Of a stretch of DNA of 64,000 bases, positions 56,351 to 64,000 are shown piece after piece (position 1 is the first letter of the stretch; each line of letters begins with the position of its first letter). Below the pieces are notes generated by a model that saw only the letters and a list, made by a program, of their open reading frames with translations, had not been told where the DNA came from and did not search any database. Source of the stretch: Lysobacterales bacterium PRO7 (GTDB taxonomy: Bacteria > Pseudomonadota > Gammaproteobacteria > Xanthomonadales > Rhodanobacteraceae); contig QWHH01000006.1 of the NCBI GenBank assembly GCA_021404785.1, forward strand, positions 96,202 to 160,201, written 5' to 3'. The position numbers were made by a program, and so were the translations under genes.

Positions 56351-58965
56351 TACAAAGTTCTTGCAACCTCGATGCGTTCGAAACACTCGATCTGGTCGCC
56401 CGGCTTGACGTCGTTGTACTGCTTGACGCCGATGCCGCATTCGGTGCCGCTGCGCACTTCGTCGACGTTTTCCTTGAAGCGGCGCAGCGATTCGAGTTCG
56501 CCCTGGAAGATCACGGTGTTGTCGCGCAGCACGCGAATCGGTTTGTTGCGCTTGACCGTGCCCTCGATGACCATGCAGCCGGCGATCGCGCCGAACTTGG
56601 ACGAACGGAACACGTCGCGCACCTGGGCGACGCCGATGATTTCTTCGCGGATTTCCATGCCGAGCAGGCCGGTCGCGGCCTGTTTCACCTGATCGATCAC
56701 GTCATAGATGATCGAGAAGTAGCGCAGGTCGATGCCGTTGGTTTCCAGCACCTTGCGCGCGGTCGCATCGGCGCGCACGTTGAAACCGATGACGATCGCT
56801 TTCGAAGCAACGGCGAGCGTGGCGTCGGATTCGGTGATGCCACCGACGCCGGAGGCGATCACATTGACCTTGACCCTGTCGTTGCCGATCGCGGTCAACG
56901 CGTCGCGCAGCGCTTCGGCGGAGCCTTGCACGTCGGTCTTGACGACAAGGTTCAACACACTTTGTGCGTCGCCCTGGCCCATCTGCGAAATCACGTCTTC
57001 CAGGCGCACGCTCTGCTTCATCAGGCGTGATTCGCGCAGCTTGGCCGAACGCTCGGCGGCAACCTGCTTGGCGAGGCGCTCGTCCTCGACCACGACGAAA
57101 TCGTCGCCGGCGTTCGGCACGCCGGAAAGTCCGAGCAACTGCACCGGAATCGACGGACCGGCACTATCCACCGCCTGCCCGCTCTCATCGAACATGGCGC
57201 GCACGCGGCCGTATTCGACGCCGCAAACCAGGAAGTCGCCCTTCTTCAGCGTGCCTTGCTGCACCAATACGGTCGCGACCGGGCCGCGGCCCTTGTCGAG
57301 GCTGGATTCGACCACGACACCGGTGGCGATGCTGTCCTTGACCGCTTTCAGGTCCATCACTTCGGCCTGCAGCAGGATCGCGTCGAGCAGATTGTCGACG
57401 CCCTGGCCGGTCTTGGCCGACACCGGCACGAACTGCACGTCGCCGCCGAAATCCTCGGACACGACTTCGTGCTGGATCAGATCCTGCTTGACGCGATCGG
57501 CATTCGCATCGGGCTTGTCGATCTTGTTTACCGCCACGATCAGCGGCACATGCGCGGCCTTGGCGTGCTGCACGGCCTCGATCGTCTGCGGCATGACGCC
57601 ATCGTCCGCGGCCACGACCAGCACGACGATGTCGGTAAGCTTGGCGCCGCGTGCGCGCATCGCGGTGAAAGCGGCGTGACCGGGCGTGTCGAGGAAACTG
57701 ATCGTGCCCTTGTCCGTCTTCACGTGGTAAGCACCGATGTGCTGGGTAATGCCACCGGCTTCGCCCGATGCAACCTTGGTGCGGCGGATGTAATCGAGCA
57801 ACGAGGTCTTGCCGTGATCGACGTGGCCCATGATCGTGACCACCGGCGGGCGCGGCTGCCTGTCGCCCTGCACTTCAACCTTGGCGAGTGTGGTTTCGGC
57901 GGTGTTTTCCTGCGCCTGTACCGCAGTGTGGCCGAACTCCTCGACCACCAGCACCGCGGTATCGTGATCGATGACCTGGTTGATCGTGGCCATCACGCCC
58001 ATCTTGAACAGGGCCTTGACCACATCCGCGCCCTTGACCGCCATTTTCGCGGCGAGGTCGGAAACGAGGATCGACTCGCCCACCGGCACTTCGCGCACCA
58101 TCGGCGCAACCGGCTTGGAAAAGCCGTGTTGACCAGATGCCGCGCGCCCGGCTTCGACCACCACTTTGCGCGGCTTGCGCTTGACCGCACCTCGACGCGC
58201 GTGGCCCTCGTCGGACAAGTGCAGCTCGGCGCCGAAATAGCGGTTGCCGCCATCGCCATCGCCGATCTCGCTGGGCATGCGGTGGGAACCGTGTTTCGGC
58301 TTGTGCTTGTGCGCGGCGCTTTCGTTGTCGCCGCGGCCAGCGCGACGATCGTCAACGGGCTTTGGCGCATGCGCCTTGCGTGCCGGAGCGGCGCGCTCTT
58401 CTTTTGGCGCTGCTTCCGTGCGTGCGGCCGGTTCGTCGGGTTTGGCTTCCGCTGCGGCGCGCAAGCGCGCTTCCTCCACGCGCCGGGCTTCCTCGGCGGC
58501 ACGCAGCTTGGCTTCTTCTTCGTGACGGCGTTTGTCCTGCGCCAACAGCGCGGCCTGTTCGGCCTGATTGCGGGCCTGCGACGCCTGCAATTTCTTCAGC
58601 GCATCCTCGCGCTCTGGATCGACTTCCTGCGATTCGACCACCGTGCTGCGCTTTACGTAGGTGCGCTTCTGGCGCACTTCCACGGCCACGGTCTTGCCGC
58701 GCGCGGCGCCCTGGTTGACGGTGAGTTCGCTCACGGTCTTGCGCTTGAGCGTGATCTGGCGCGGTGCCGAATCCTCTTCGGCCGCTGCCTTTTCACCCTT
58801 GCCGTGGGTGCGCCGCAGGAAGCCGAGCAGCTTCACTTTCTGCGTGCTGGAAACGACCTGGTCGGGACCGGAGAATTTCATGCCGGCCTCGTCAAGCTGG
58901 ACGAGCAGCTTGTCCACGCTCATGCCGAGTACGCCGGCGAGTTGCTTGATGGTTACGTCCGACAT
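56350..58965 (-). CDS. infB: Translation initiation factor IF-2
   Basis: 871 residues. An N-terminal IF2_N domain ([22 protein letters not shown]) leads to a long charged Ala/Glu/Arg/Lys linker (~110-260) and the GTPase core: [14 protein letters not shown] (G1), DTPGHAAF (G3), NKID (G4) and SAKTG (G5), then the fMet-tRNA-binding C domain. It brings initiator tRNA to the 30S subunit. Its gene follows nusA by about 50 bases; the same operon carries the initiator tRNA itself. Confidence 0.97.
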   Translation of the reverse strand: MSDVTIKQLAGVLGMSVDKLLVQLDEAGMKFSGPDQVVSSTQKVKLLGFLRRTHGKGEKAAAEEDSAPRQITLKRKTVSELTVNQGAARGKTVAVEVRQKRTYVKRSTVVESQEVDPEREDALKKLQASQARNQAEQAALLAQDKRRHEEEAKLRAAEEARRVEEARLRAAAEAKPDEPAARTEAAPKEERAAPARKAHAPKPVDDRRAGRGDNESAAHKHKPKHGSHRMPSEIGDGDGGNRYFGAELHLSDEGHARRGAVKRKPRKVVVEAGRAASGQHGFSKPVAPMVREVPVGESILVSDLAAKMAVKGADVVKALFKMGVMATINQVIDHDTAVLVVEEFGHTAVQAQENTAETTLAKVEVQGDRQPRPPVVTIMGHVDHGKTSLLDYIRRTKVASGEAGGITQHIGAYHVKTDKGTISFLDTPGHAAFTAMRARGAKLTDIVVLVVAADDGVMPQTIEAVQHAKAAHVPLIVAVNKIDKPDANADRVKQDLIQHEVVSEDFGGDVQFVPVSAKTGQGVDNLLDAILLQAEVMDLKAVKDSIATGVVVESSLDKGRGPVATVLVQQGTLKKGDFLVCGVEYGRVRAMFDESGQAVDSAGPSIPVQLLGLSGVPNAGDDFVVVEDERLAKQVAAERSAKLRESRLMKQSVRLEDVISQMGQGDAQSVLNLVVKTDVQGSAEALRDALTAIGNDRVKVNVIASGVGGITESDATLAVASKAIVIGFNVRADATARKVLETNGIDLRYFSIIYDVIDQVKQAATGLLGMEIREEIIGVAQVRDVFRSSKFGAIAGCMVIEGTVKRNKPIRVLRDNTVIFQGELESLRRFKENVDEVRSGTECGIGVKQYNDVKPGDQIECFERIEVARTL

Positions 58966-59014
58966 GATGTTGTGTTCTCCGTGTGCGTGTCGCGCAATGC
59001 CGTGGCGATCCGGA

Positions 59015-60508
59015 TCAGGCCGCTTGTTCCACGCGTGCAGCCATGATCAGATCTCCGGCACGCGTCTCGTCCATGCCGTCGATCGCGAATTCCATGAGTT
59101 CGTCGGTGGCCAGGTCCGCAAGATTCTCGCGCGTGGTGACGCCGTGTTCGGCCAGTGCAAATGCGGTTTCCTCGTCCATACCCTCGACGCCGAGCAGGTC
59201 CTCGGCTGGCTTGTTGTCCTCGATGTCTTCCTCGACGGCAAGCGCGTCGGTGAGCAGCGCGTCGCGCGCGCGGGCACGCAGCTCCTCGACGATGTTCTCG
59301 TCGAAACCCTCGATCGCCATCAGCTCGCCAGTCGGCACGTAGGCGATTTCCTCGACCGTGGTGAAGCCTTCCTGCACGAGGATGCCGGCGATCTCCGCGT
59401 CGACTTCGAGCTTGTCCTGGAACAGCTTGCGCGCGGCTTCCTGCTCGGCCTCGGATTTCTGCGCGACCTGGTCCTGGGTCATCACGTTGAGCTGCCAGCC
59501 AGTGAGCTTGCTGGCCAAGCGCACGTTTTGGCCGCCACGACCAATTGCCTGCGAAAGCTTGTCCTCGGCGACGGCGATGTCCATCGAATGCTTGTCTTCG
59601 TCCATGATGATCGATTGCACCTCGGCCGGCGCCATCGCATTGATCACGAACTGCGCAGGATTGTCGTTCCACAGCACGATGTCGATACGCTCGCCATTCA
59701 ACTCGTTCGACACCGCCTGCACGCGCGAACCGCGCATGCCGATGCAGGCGCCGATCGGATCGGTGCGGTTGTCATGCGCGAGCACGGCGATCTTGGCGCG
59801 GTCGCCCGGATCGCGCGCGGCGCCCTTGATCTCGACCAGGCCCTGGCCGACTTCGGGTACTTCAAGCTTGAACAGCTCCATCATGAATTCCGGCGCGGTG
59901 CGCGAGACGAACAACTGCGGGCCGCGCGGTTCCGGCCGCACTTCGAATAGGTAACCGCGCACGCGATCACCGGCGCGCACCGCTTCGCGCGGAATCGCCT
60001 TGTCGCGCGGAATATACGCTTCGGCGTTGCCGCCCAGGTCGAGGAAAACGCTGCCACGTTCGACGCGCTTGACCACGCCGGTGAGCAACTCGCCAACGCG
60101 ATCCTTGTACGCATCCACGACCTGCGCGCGTTCGGCTTCGCGTACGCGCTGCACGATGACCTGCTTGGCTGCCTGCGCGGAAATGCGCCCGAAATCGGGG
60201 TTGTCGATGGGTTCTTCGATGAACTCGCCGACCTGGATGTCCGGATGCGTGTCGACCGCGTCCATCAGGCGCAACTGGCGGTCCGGCGATTCCATCACCA
60301 CGTCGTCGGCGACCACTTCCCAGCGGCGGAAGGTCTCGTAATCGCCGCTGTTCTTGTCGATCGCCACGCGCGTGGCGACATCCTCGTTGAGGTAGCGCTT
60401 CTTCGCCGCGGAAGCGAGCGCCGCTTCCATCGCGTCGAAAATCACGTTCTTGTCGACGCCCTTTTCGTTGGCGACGGCTTCCACGACCAGGAGAAGATCC
60501 TTGCTCAT
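59015..60508 (-). CDS. nusA: Transcription termination/antitermination factor NusA
   Basis: 497 residues. Order: RNA-polymerase-binding N-terminal domain, S1 domain, two KH domains ([35 protein letters not shown]) and two C-terminal helix-hairpin-helix acidic repeats. It modulates pausing and rho-dependent and intrinsic termination. In E. coli it helps control its own operon at an upstream terminator, and a terminator is visible here before rimP. Confidence 0.97.
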   Translation of the reverse strand: MSKDLLLVVEAVANEKGVDKNVIFDAMEAALASAAKKRYLNEDVATRVAIDKNSGDYETFRRWEVVADDVVMESPDRQLRLMDAVDTHPDIQVGEFIEEPIDNPDFGRISAQAAKQVIVQRVREAERAQVVDAYKDRVGELLTGVVKRVERGSVFLDLGGNAEAYIPRDKAIPREAVRAGDRVRGYLFEVRPEPRGPQLFVSRTAPEFMMELFKLEVPEVGQGLVEIKGAARDPGDRAKIAVLAHDNRTDPIGACIGMRGSRVQAVSNELNGERIDIVLWNDNPAQFVINAMAPAEVQSIIMDEDKHSMDIAVAEDKLSQAIGRGGQNVRLASKLTGWQLNVMTQDQVAQKSEAEQEAARKLFQDKLEVDAEIAGILVQEGFTTVEEIAYVPTGELMAIEGFDENIVEELRARARDALLTDALAVEEDIEDNKPAEDLLGVEGMDEETAFALAEHGVTTRENLADLATDELMEFAIDGMDETRAGDLIMAARVEQAA

Positions 60509-60518
60509 GTTCTTGCTC

Positions 60519-61022
60519 TCACTTCGATTTCTTCGTTGGTTTGTGCTTGCCGGGCTTGCCGGCAGGTTCGTCGAATTGCGGGACCAGTTTTGCCTTGTGG
60601 ATGTTTGCGTGCGCGATGCGCACCGGCGTTCCATCCTGTTCCAGAATCACATCCTCGCCTTCCACCGCCAGGATCGGCCCCTGGAACCGGCGCCGTCCGG
60701 CGATGGCGAGATTGACTTCCACTTTCGCCGACTGTCCCGTGCTGCGCGCGAACTGGCCGGGCGTGTACAACGGCCGGTCCAGTCCCGGTGACGACACTTC
60801 CAGCGTATAGCGGCCCGGGATCGGATCGTTTACATCCATCGTTGCCGAAACCTGCCGGCTGACTGCCTCGCAATCGTCCACCGTCACCGCGCGCTGCGGC
60901 GCGTCGATATACACGCGCACCAGGCCATTGCCCTGCGACGGGCTGTATTCGACGCCAAGGCATTCCAGGCCAAGATCGGCCACCACCGGCGTCAGCAAAT
61001 TGGTCAGTTCCGCATTGAACAT
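60519..61022 (-). CDS. rimP: Ribosome maturation factor RimP
   Basis: 167 residues. GLECLGVEYSPSQGNGLVRVYID and YTLEVSSPGLDRPLYT are family blocks. It assists 30S assembly. The ATG at 61022 (MFNAELTNLL) is the family start but lacks a Shine-Dalgarno sequence; 16 bases upstream is the T-run of an intrinsic terminator. The C-terminus is Lys-rich (KPGKHKPTKKSK). Confidence 0.94.
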   Translation of the reverse strand: MFNAELTNLLTPVVADLGLECLGVEYSPSQGNGLVRVYIDAPQRAVTVDDCEAVSRQVSATMDVNDPIPGRYTLEVSSPGLDRPLYTPGQFARSTGQSAKVEVNLAIAGRRRFQGPILAVEGEDVILEQDGTPVRIAHANIHKAKLVPQFDEPAGKPGKHKPTKKSK

Positions 61023-61037
61023 GGTTTTTTCGGGTAC

Positions 61038-61060
61038 AAAAAAAGGCCACGAGGGCCTTT
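61038..61060 (-). terminator. Intrinsic terminator/attenuator between tRNA-fMet and rimP
   Basis: On the minus strand AAAGGCC, a 5-base loop and GGCCTTT are followed by a T-run. It lies 60 bases after the tRNA and just before the rimP start. Read-through must occur for rimP-nusA-infB expression unless there is a second promoter, so it is a candidate attenuator. Confidence 0.85.
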
Positions 61061-61119
61061 CCTGGTCCGCCGTTGTCTTGCATCCAAACATCGGCTACGC
61101 GCGCATCCTGCGCAAAAGT

Positions 61120-61196
61120 TGGTAGCGGGGGCAGGATTTGAACCTGCGACCTTCGGGTTATGAGCCCGACGAGCTGCCAGACTGCTCCACCCCGCA
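61120..61196 (-). tRNA. Initiator tRNA-fMet (anticodon CAT)
   Basis: A 77-nt cloverleaf on the minus strand with CCA encoded and the anticodon at 61160-61162. Initiator marks: three consecutive G-C pairs in the anticodon stem (GGG/CCC) and no Watson-Crick pair at position 1-72 (here U1 and U72). It heads the rimP-nusA-infB operon, like metY in E. coli. Confidence 0.97.
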
Positions 61197-61259
61197 CCGG
61201 GGAACGCGCATTCTAGCCGAGTGCGGGAGTTTGGCGCAACCGCGAACGGCGCCGAAATG

Positions 61260-62720
61260 TCAGCCCGCAAGCCCGAATGCGCGATAGCACCAGCCGATCA
61301 GCGGACCCCACATCACGCCGAGCACGAGCAAGGCGACGCCGTTGATCGACAGCACCCAGCGCAGCGGCAAATCCTGCGGCAACGCGAGCGCGGACTTGTC
61401 CGCCGGCGCATCGAAGTACATCACCTTGACCACGCGCAGGTAGTAGAAACAGCCGACGATGGCCATGATGATGGCGATGATCGCCAGCCACAGGAAGCCG
61501 GCATCGATCGCGGACTTGAGCACGAGCAGCTTGGCGAAGAATCCCCACAGCGGCGGCACGCCGGCCAGCGAGAACATCGCCAGCAACATCATGAATGCGT
61601 ACCACGGGCTGCGCTGGTTCAAGCCCTTGAAGTCGTCGATCATCTCGGCCTCGAAACCGGCGCGCGCGAGCAACAGGATCACGCCGAACGCGGCGGTGGT
61701 CATGATCGCGTAGCAGATTGCGTAGAACATCGCCGCCGCGTAACCCGCCGGCGTCGCGTTGAGCAGGCCGAGCAGCAAAAAGCCCATGTGCGAGATCGTC
61801 GAATACGCGAGCATGCGCTTGATGTTGGTCTGCGCGATCGCGACCACGTTGCCGATGATAAGCGACAGCGCCGCCAGCGCGGCCAGCATCTGGCTCCAGT
61901 GCGGCGCGAGCGTGCCGAGACCGCTGTCGAGCAGGCGATAGGCCATGCCGAACGCGGCGAGCTTGGGCGCGGATCCGATGAAGATCGTCACGGCGGTCGG
62001 CGATCCCTCATAGACATCCGGCAGCCACATGTGGAATGGCGCGGCACCGAACTTGAACGCAATGCCGACAACCACGAACACGAGACCGAATGCGAACAGG
62101 GTCGGATGTTGTGCGATTCCGTTCACGCCCACGCCACCGACCTGGCGGATCTGCGCCAGATCCAGCGTGCCGGTGGCGCCGTAAATCATCGACAGTCCGT
62201 ACAACAACAGGCCCGACGCCAGCGCGCCGAGCACGAAGTACTTCATGGCAGCTTCGGAGGCCACGCCGGAATCACGGTGAATGGCGACCAGTGCATAGCT
62301 CGACAACGCGAACAGTTCCAGCCCGAGGTACACCATCACCAGATTGCCTGCCGACACCAACAGCATCATGCCGAGCGTGGAGAAGAGTGTGAGCGTGTAG
62401 AACTCACCGATGAACAGCTTGCGGTCCGCAAGATAGCGGCGCGAGAAAACGAAAACCACGGCGACGATGCCGAGGATGAAGATCTTGAGCACCACGGCGA
62501 TGGAGTCGTGGATGTATGCGCCATTGAACGCCGTTGCCGCCGGACCGTGATCGGCGAGGATCAGCGCCATGGCCCCAAGCAACGCGATGATGGACAGCCA
62601 GTGCGTGACCGCGCGCTGTGCCGGTTTCAGGAACAAGTCGATGAAAAGAATCGCGCAGGTCGCGCCGAGCAGAAAGTCTTCCGGCGCGAGCAAGGCGAGG
62701 TCGTGGAGGTTGAAGTTCAT
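61260..62720 (-). CDS. nuoN: NADH-quinone oxidoreductase subunit N
   Basis: 486 residues with about 14 membrane helices. It is one of three antiporter-like proton-pumping subunits of complex I. Typical blocks are FFAKLLVLKSAIDAG, LAYSTISHMGFLLLGL and KFGAAPFHMWLPDVYEGSP, which carries the key Lys. The start MNFNLHDLALLAPE is standard. NuoM should lie just upstream, but an A+T-rich RHS region is there instead. No nuoM remnant is visible in 62721-62827. Confidence 0.95.
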   Translation of the reverse strand: MNFNLHDLALLAPEDFLLGATCAILFIDLFLKPAQRAVTHWLSIIALLGAMALILADHGPAATAFNGAYIHDSIAVVLKIFILGIVAVVFVFSRRYLADRKLFIGEFYTLTLFSTLGMMLLVSAGNLVMVYLGLELFALSSYALVAIHRDSGVASEAAMKYFVLGALASGLLLYGLSMIYGATGTLDLAQIRQVGGVGVNGIAQHPTLFAFGLVFVVVGIAFKFGAAPFHMWLPDVYEGSPTAVTIFIGSAPKLAAFGMAYRLLDSGLGTLAPHWSQMLAALAALSLIIGNVVAIAQTNIKRMLAYSTISHMGFLLLGLLNATPAGYAAAMFYAICYAIMTTAAFGVILLLARAGFEAEMIDDFKGLNQRSPWYAFMMLLAMFSLAGVPPLWGFFAKLLVLKSAIDAGFLWLAIIAIIMAIVGCFYYLRVVKVMYFDAPADKSALALPQDLPLRWVLSINGVALLVLGVMWGPLIGWCYRAFGLAG

Positions 62721-62827
62721 AACATCAGATTCCAGAAGCGTTACGCATTGGCAGTAGCAACTTTTATCAAATATGCGCTTTTAAATGGATTACCATCAAC
62801 ACGCCTGTTCATCTAACAGGGCATTGA

Positions 62828-63313
62828 CTAAGGATTATGAAGCTTTACTTCATTTGCGCGCTTTAAAACTGCGGAAATTCTCTTCATAACAATCTCCTCA
62901 GGTTCTAATAAAAGCTTTCGTTTCCACAAATGATTTTCTCCACCGATCCACAACAACATTGAAGAACTATGTGCTCGGCCATAAAGAATCAATGGTTCCG
63001 CATTATCAAACGGCGTTAGGGAAAAATGAATACTCCCGTTATTTAACGAAATGGATTTAATGCAATATGCTTCGGCAGTCTCATTTGGTGAATACTCGAC
63101 CGTCAAAATTCCCTGACCATGCCCATCAATCTCCAAACGTACAAATTCCGTATTCGCCTCGGTCCCTCCCAACCACGCCCCAACCAAATCAGTTAGCTTG
63201 GGTTCGTCAATTACAGCCATACTCGATGCCAATCCATGAGTATTGCATAGCACGAATGACACCAAAATCAAAAGCAATGCCTTGATCACACTTATTGAGT
63301 GGTTGGCGCACAT
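62828..63313 (-). CDS. Small exported protein, candidate immunity protein of the RHS toxin
   Basis: 161 residues from the ATG at 63313, 8 bases after the RHS stop. A hydrophobic signal (VIKALLLILVSFVLC) is followed by a mature part rich in beta residues with two Trp-containing blocks (VGAWLGGTEAN, LLWIGGENHLWKRK). The gene is A+T-rich like the RHS tip and unlike nuoN. No family recognised. A gene right after an RHS tip usually encodes immunity; export to the periplasm would fit a toxin that acts there. No Shine-Dalgarno is clear, so coupling to the RHS gene is likely. Confidence 0.65.
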   Translation of the reverse strand: MCANHSISVIKALLLILVSFVLCNTHGLASSMAVIDEPKLTDLVGAWLGGTEANTEFVRLEIDGHGQGILTVEYSPNETAEAYCIKSISLNNGSIHFSLTPFDNAEPLILYGRAHSSSMLLWIGGENHLWKRKLLLEPEEIVMKRISAVLKRANEVKLHNP

Positions 63314-63321
63314 GTTAGTTT

Positions 63322-64000
63322 CTAATTTACCGGGCCGCAGAGATGAAATCTGCAAGCGCGCTCCATTCTATTGGGTTCATCGTTTGGGTCCTCGGGATTT
63401 CTTGGATCCTTATGAGGAATTCCCATCTGATGCAACAATTCATGATAGATGACGTCTGCTAGGCAATGGCAAATCGGATTGTTAAAAGCTGCGTTATCAA
63501 CTCTAGATGAATGAACCCATGGCGCTATAGTGTCACCGCACGTCGTGCTCGTTGGATGAAGCGAATGGATAGTTCCAACAAAATTAAAAGTTCCTGTCGC
63601 CAACACTGCATCGAGTCTTTTTTTGAAATTGTGCAGCTTAGAGCTCATGCAACATCCATTATCACGTTCCAATTCCTTACGAATACGGTCTTCGGCTTTT
63701 TCTACTTTTTTCCAGTTGTTATTACTGAATCCATATCCGCGCCGCAATAATCCGTATGGGTCATTATCGTTTGTTGGATTACCCTCTACATAAGCATACG
63801 TACTAATCCCACCTTGCAGTCCAACCGGATCACTCTCTATGTACTGCCCGCTATCTTTGTCATAGTCGCGAAAGCCGTTATGAATCAGCCCCGTCTCCGA
63901 ATCGTAGTATTGCCCCATGAAACGCAGATTAAACGTCAACGTGCCAGTCGGCGCGTTTTCACCAAAGGCGCTGTTGTTGGCGAAGTAATCCCACTTCCAG
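63322..64000 (-). CDS. RHS repeat-associated core protein with metzincin-like toxin tip (partial)
   Basis: The last 225 residues of an RHS protein; the 5' part is outside the window. The RHS core end is clear: NLRFMGQYYDSETGLIHNGFRDYD, ESDPVGLQGGISTYAYV (each in two parts) and the cleavage-site motif P-x4-DPYGL. After it comes a ~140-residue variable tip with HELLHQMGIPH (63412-63444), the full HExxHxxGxxH zinc motif of metzincin proteases, and later a Met in NRMERACRF that could be the Met-turn. Seven Cys residues suggest disulfides. A+T-rich tip. Probably a secreted polymorphic toxin; target unknown. Confidence 0.82.
   Translation of the reverse strand, partial: WKWDYFANNSAFGENAPTGTLTFNLRFMGQYYDSETGLIHNGFRDYDKDSGQYIESDPVGLQGGISTYAYVEGNPTNDNDPYGLLRRGYGFSNNNWKKVEKAEDRIRKELERDNGCCMSSKLHNFKKRLDAVLATGTFNFVGTIHSLHPTSTTCGDTIAPWVHSSRVDNAAFNNPICHCLADVIYHELLHQMGIPHKDPRNPEDPNDEPNRMERACRFHLCGPVN

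Noticed and set aside
57256-59046. A 596-codon frame opposite infB
   Set aside because: It is a shadow of infB; the charged linker of IF-2 makes the opposite strand open by chance.

Overview
This window is about 63% G+C and reads as ordinary chromosome from a gammaproteobacterium of the order Xanthomonadales, most likely near Rhodanobacteraceae. The evidence is the two-gene MetH, the class III PHA synthase, the 180-kDa NAD-dependent glutamate dehydrogenase, the overall gene repertoire and the intergenic palindrome families. The order-level call is an inference from gene content and no database search was made.

Layout. 1-7.0 kb: the end of emrA, then emrB, ppsR and ppsA with an exported S9 peptidase. 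7.2-8.8 kb: a DUF1993 protein, tRNA-Arg(CCT) and an exported esterase. 8.9-15.9 kb: an ALDH7-type aldehyde dehydrogenase, a small ribbon-helix-helix/coiled-coil gene pair, pyrD, murB and an M16 peptidase. 15.9-20.9 kb (minus): a cyclase-FHA protein, a fused 2-oxoacid dehydrogenase E1, a GNAT and glutaryl-CoA dehydrogenase. 21-26.5 kb: a polysaccharide deacetylase, two tandem paralogues of unknown function behind a 5'-nucleotidase, a secreted subtilase, nadK and an orphan. 26.5-36.6 kb: NAD-glutamate dehydrogenase, a GGDEF protein, an acyl-CoA dehydrogenase, an exported hydrolase flanked by two large palindromic repeats, and an ArsR-methyltransferase regulator that leads into split metH (36.6-40.5 kb). 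40.5-43.1 kb: a LAB_N-type membrane protein and phaE-phaC. 43.2-51.3 kb: a cassette of a DUF6916-like protein, a GNAT, a Tat-like exported protein, three tandem phage-tail-collar proteins and a 1621-residue surface protein. 51.4-61.2 kb (minus): tRNA-fMet, rimP, nusA, infB, rbfA, truB, rpsO and pnp, the classic transcription/translation operon, broken by one opposed gene between truB and rpsO. 61.3-62.7 kb: nuoN. 62.8-64.0 kb: an A+T-rich tail carrying the 3' end of an RHS gene and a small exported protein.

Points of most interest. (1) The RHS protein ends in a domain with a full metzincin zinc motif (HELLHQMGIPH), followed 8 nt later by an exported small protein that could be its immunity partner. 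This pair sits where nuoM should be. (2) Two inverted copies of a palindromic repeat lie in frame inside metH. (3) The tail-collar/giant-protein cassette looks like a non-phage surface system. (4) The giant protein appears to be held by a helical hairpin near its N-terminus, with extracytoplasmic domains on both sides.

The longest gene-free stretches are all under 300 bases. Most contain only the repeats or hairpins listed. Many neighbouring genes overlap by ATGA-type junctions, so translational coupling is common here.
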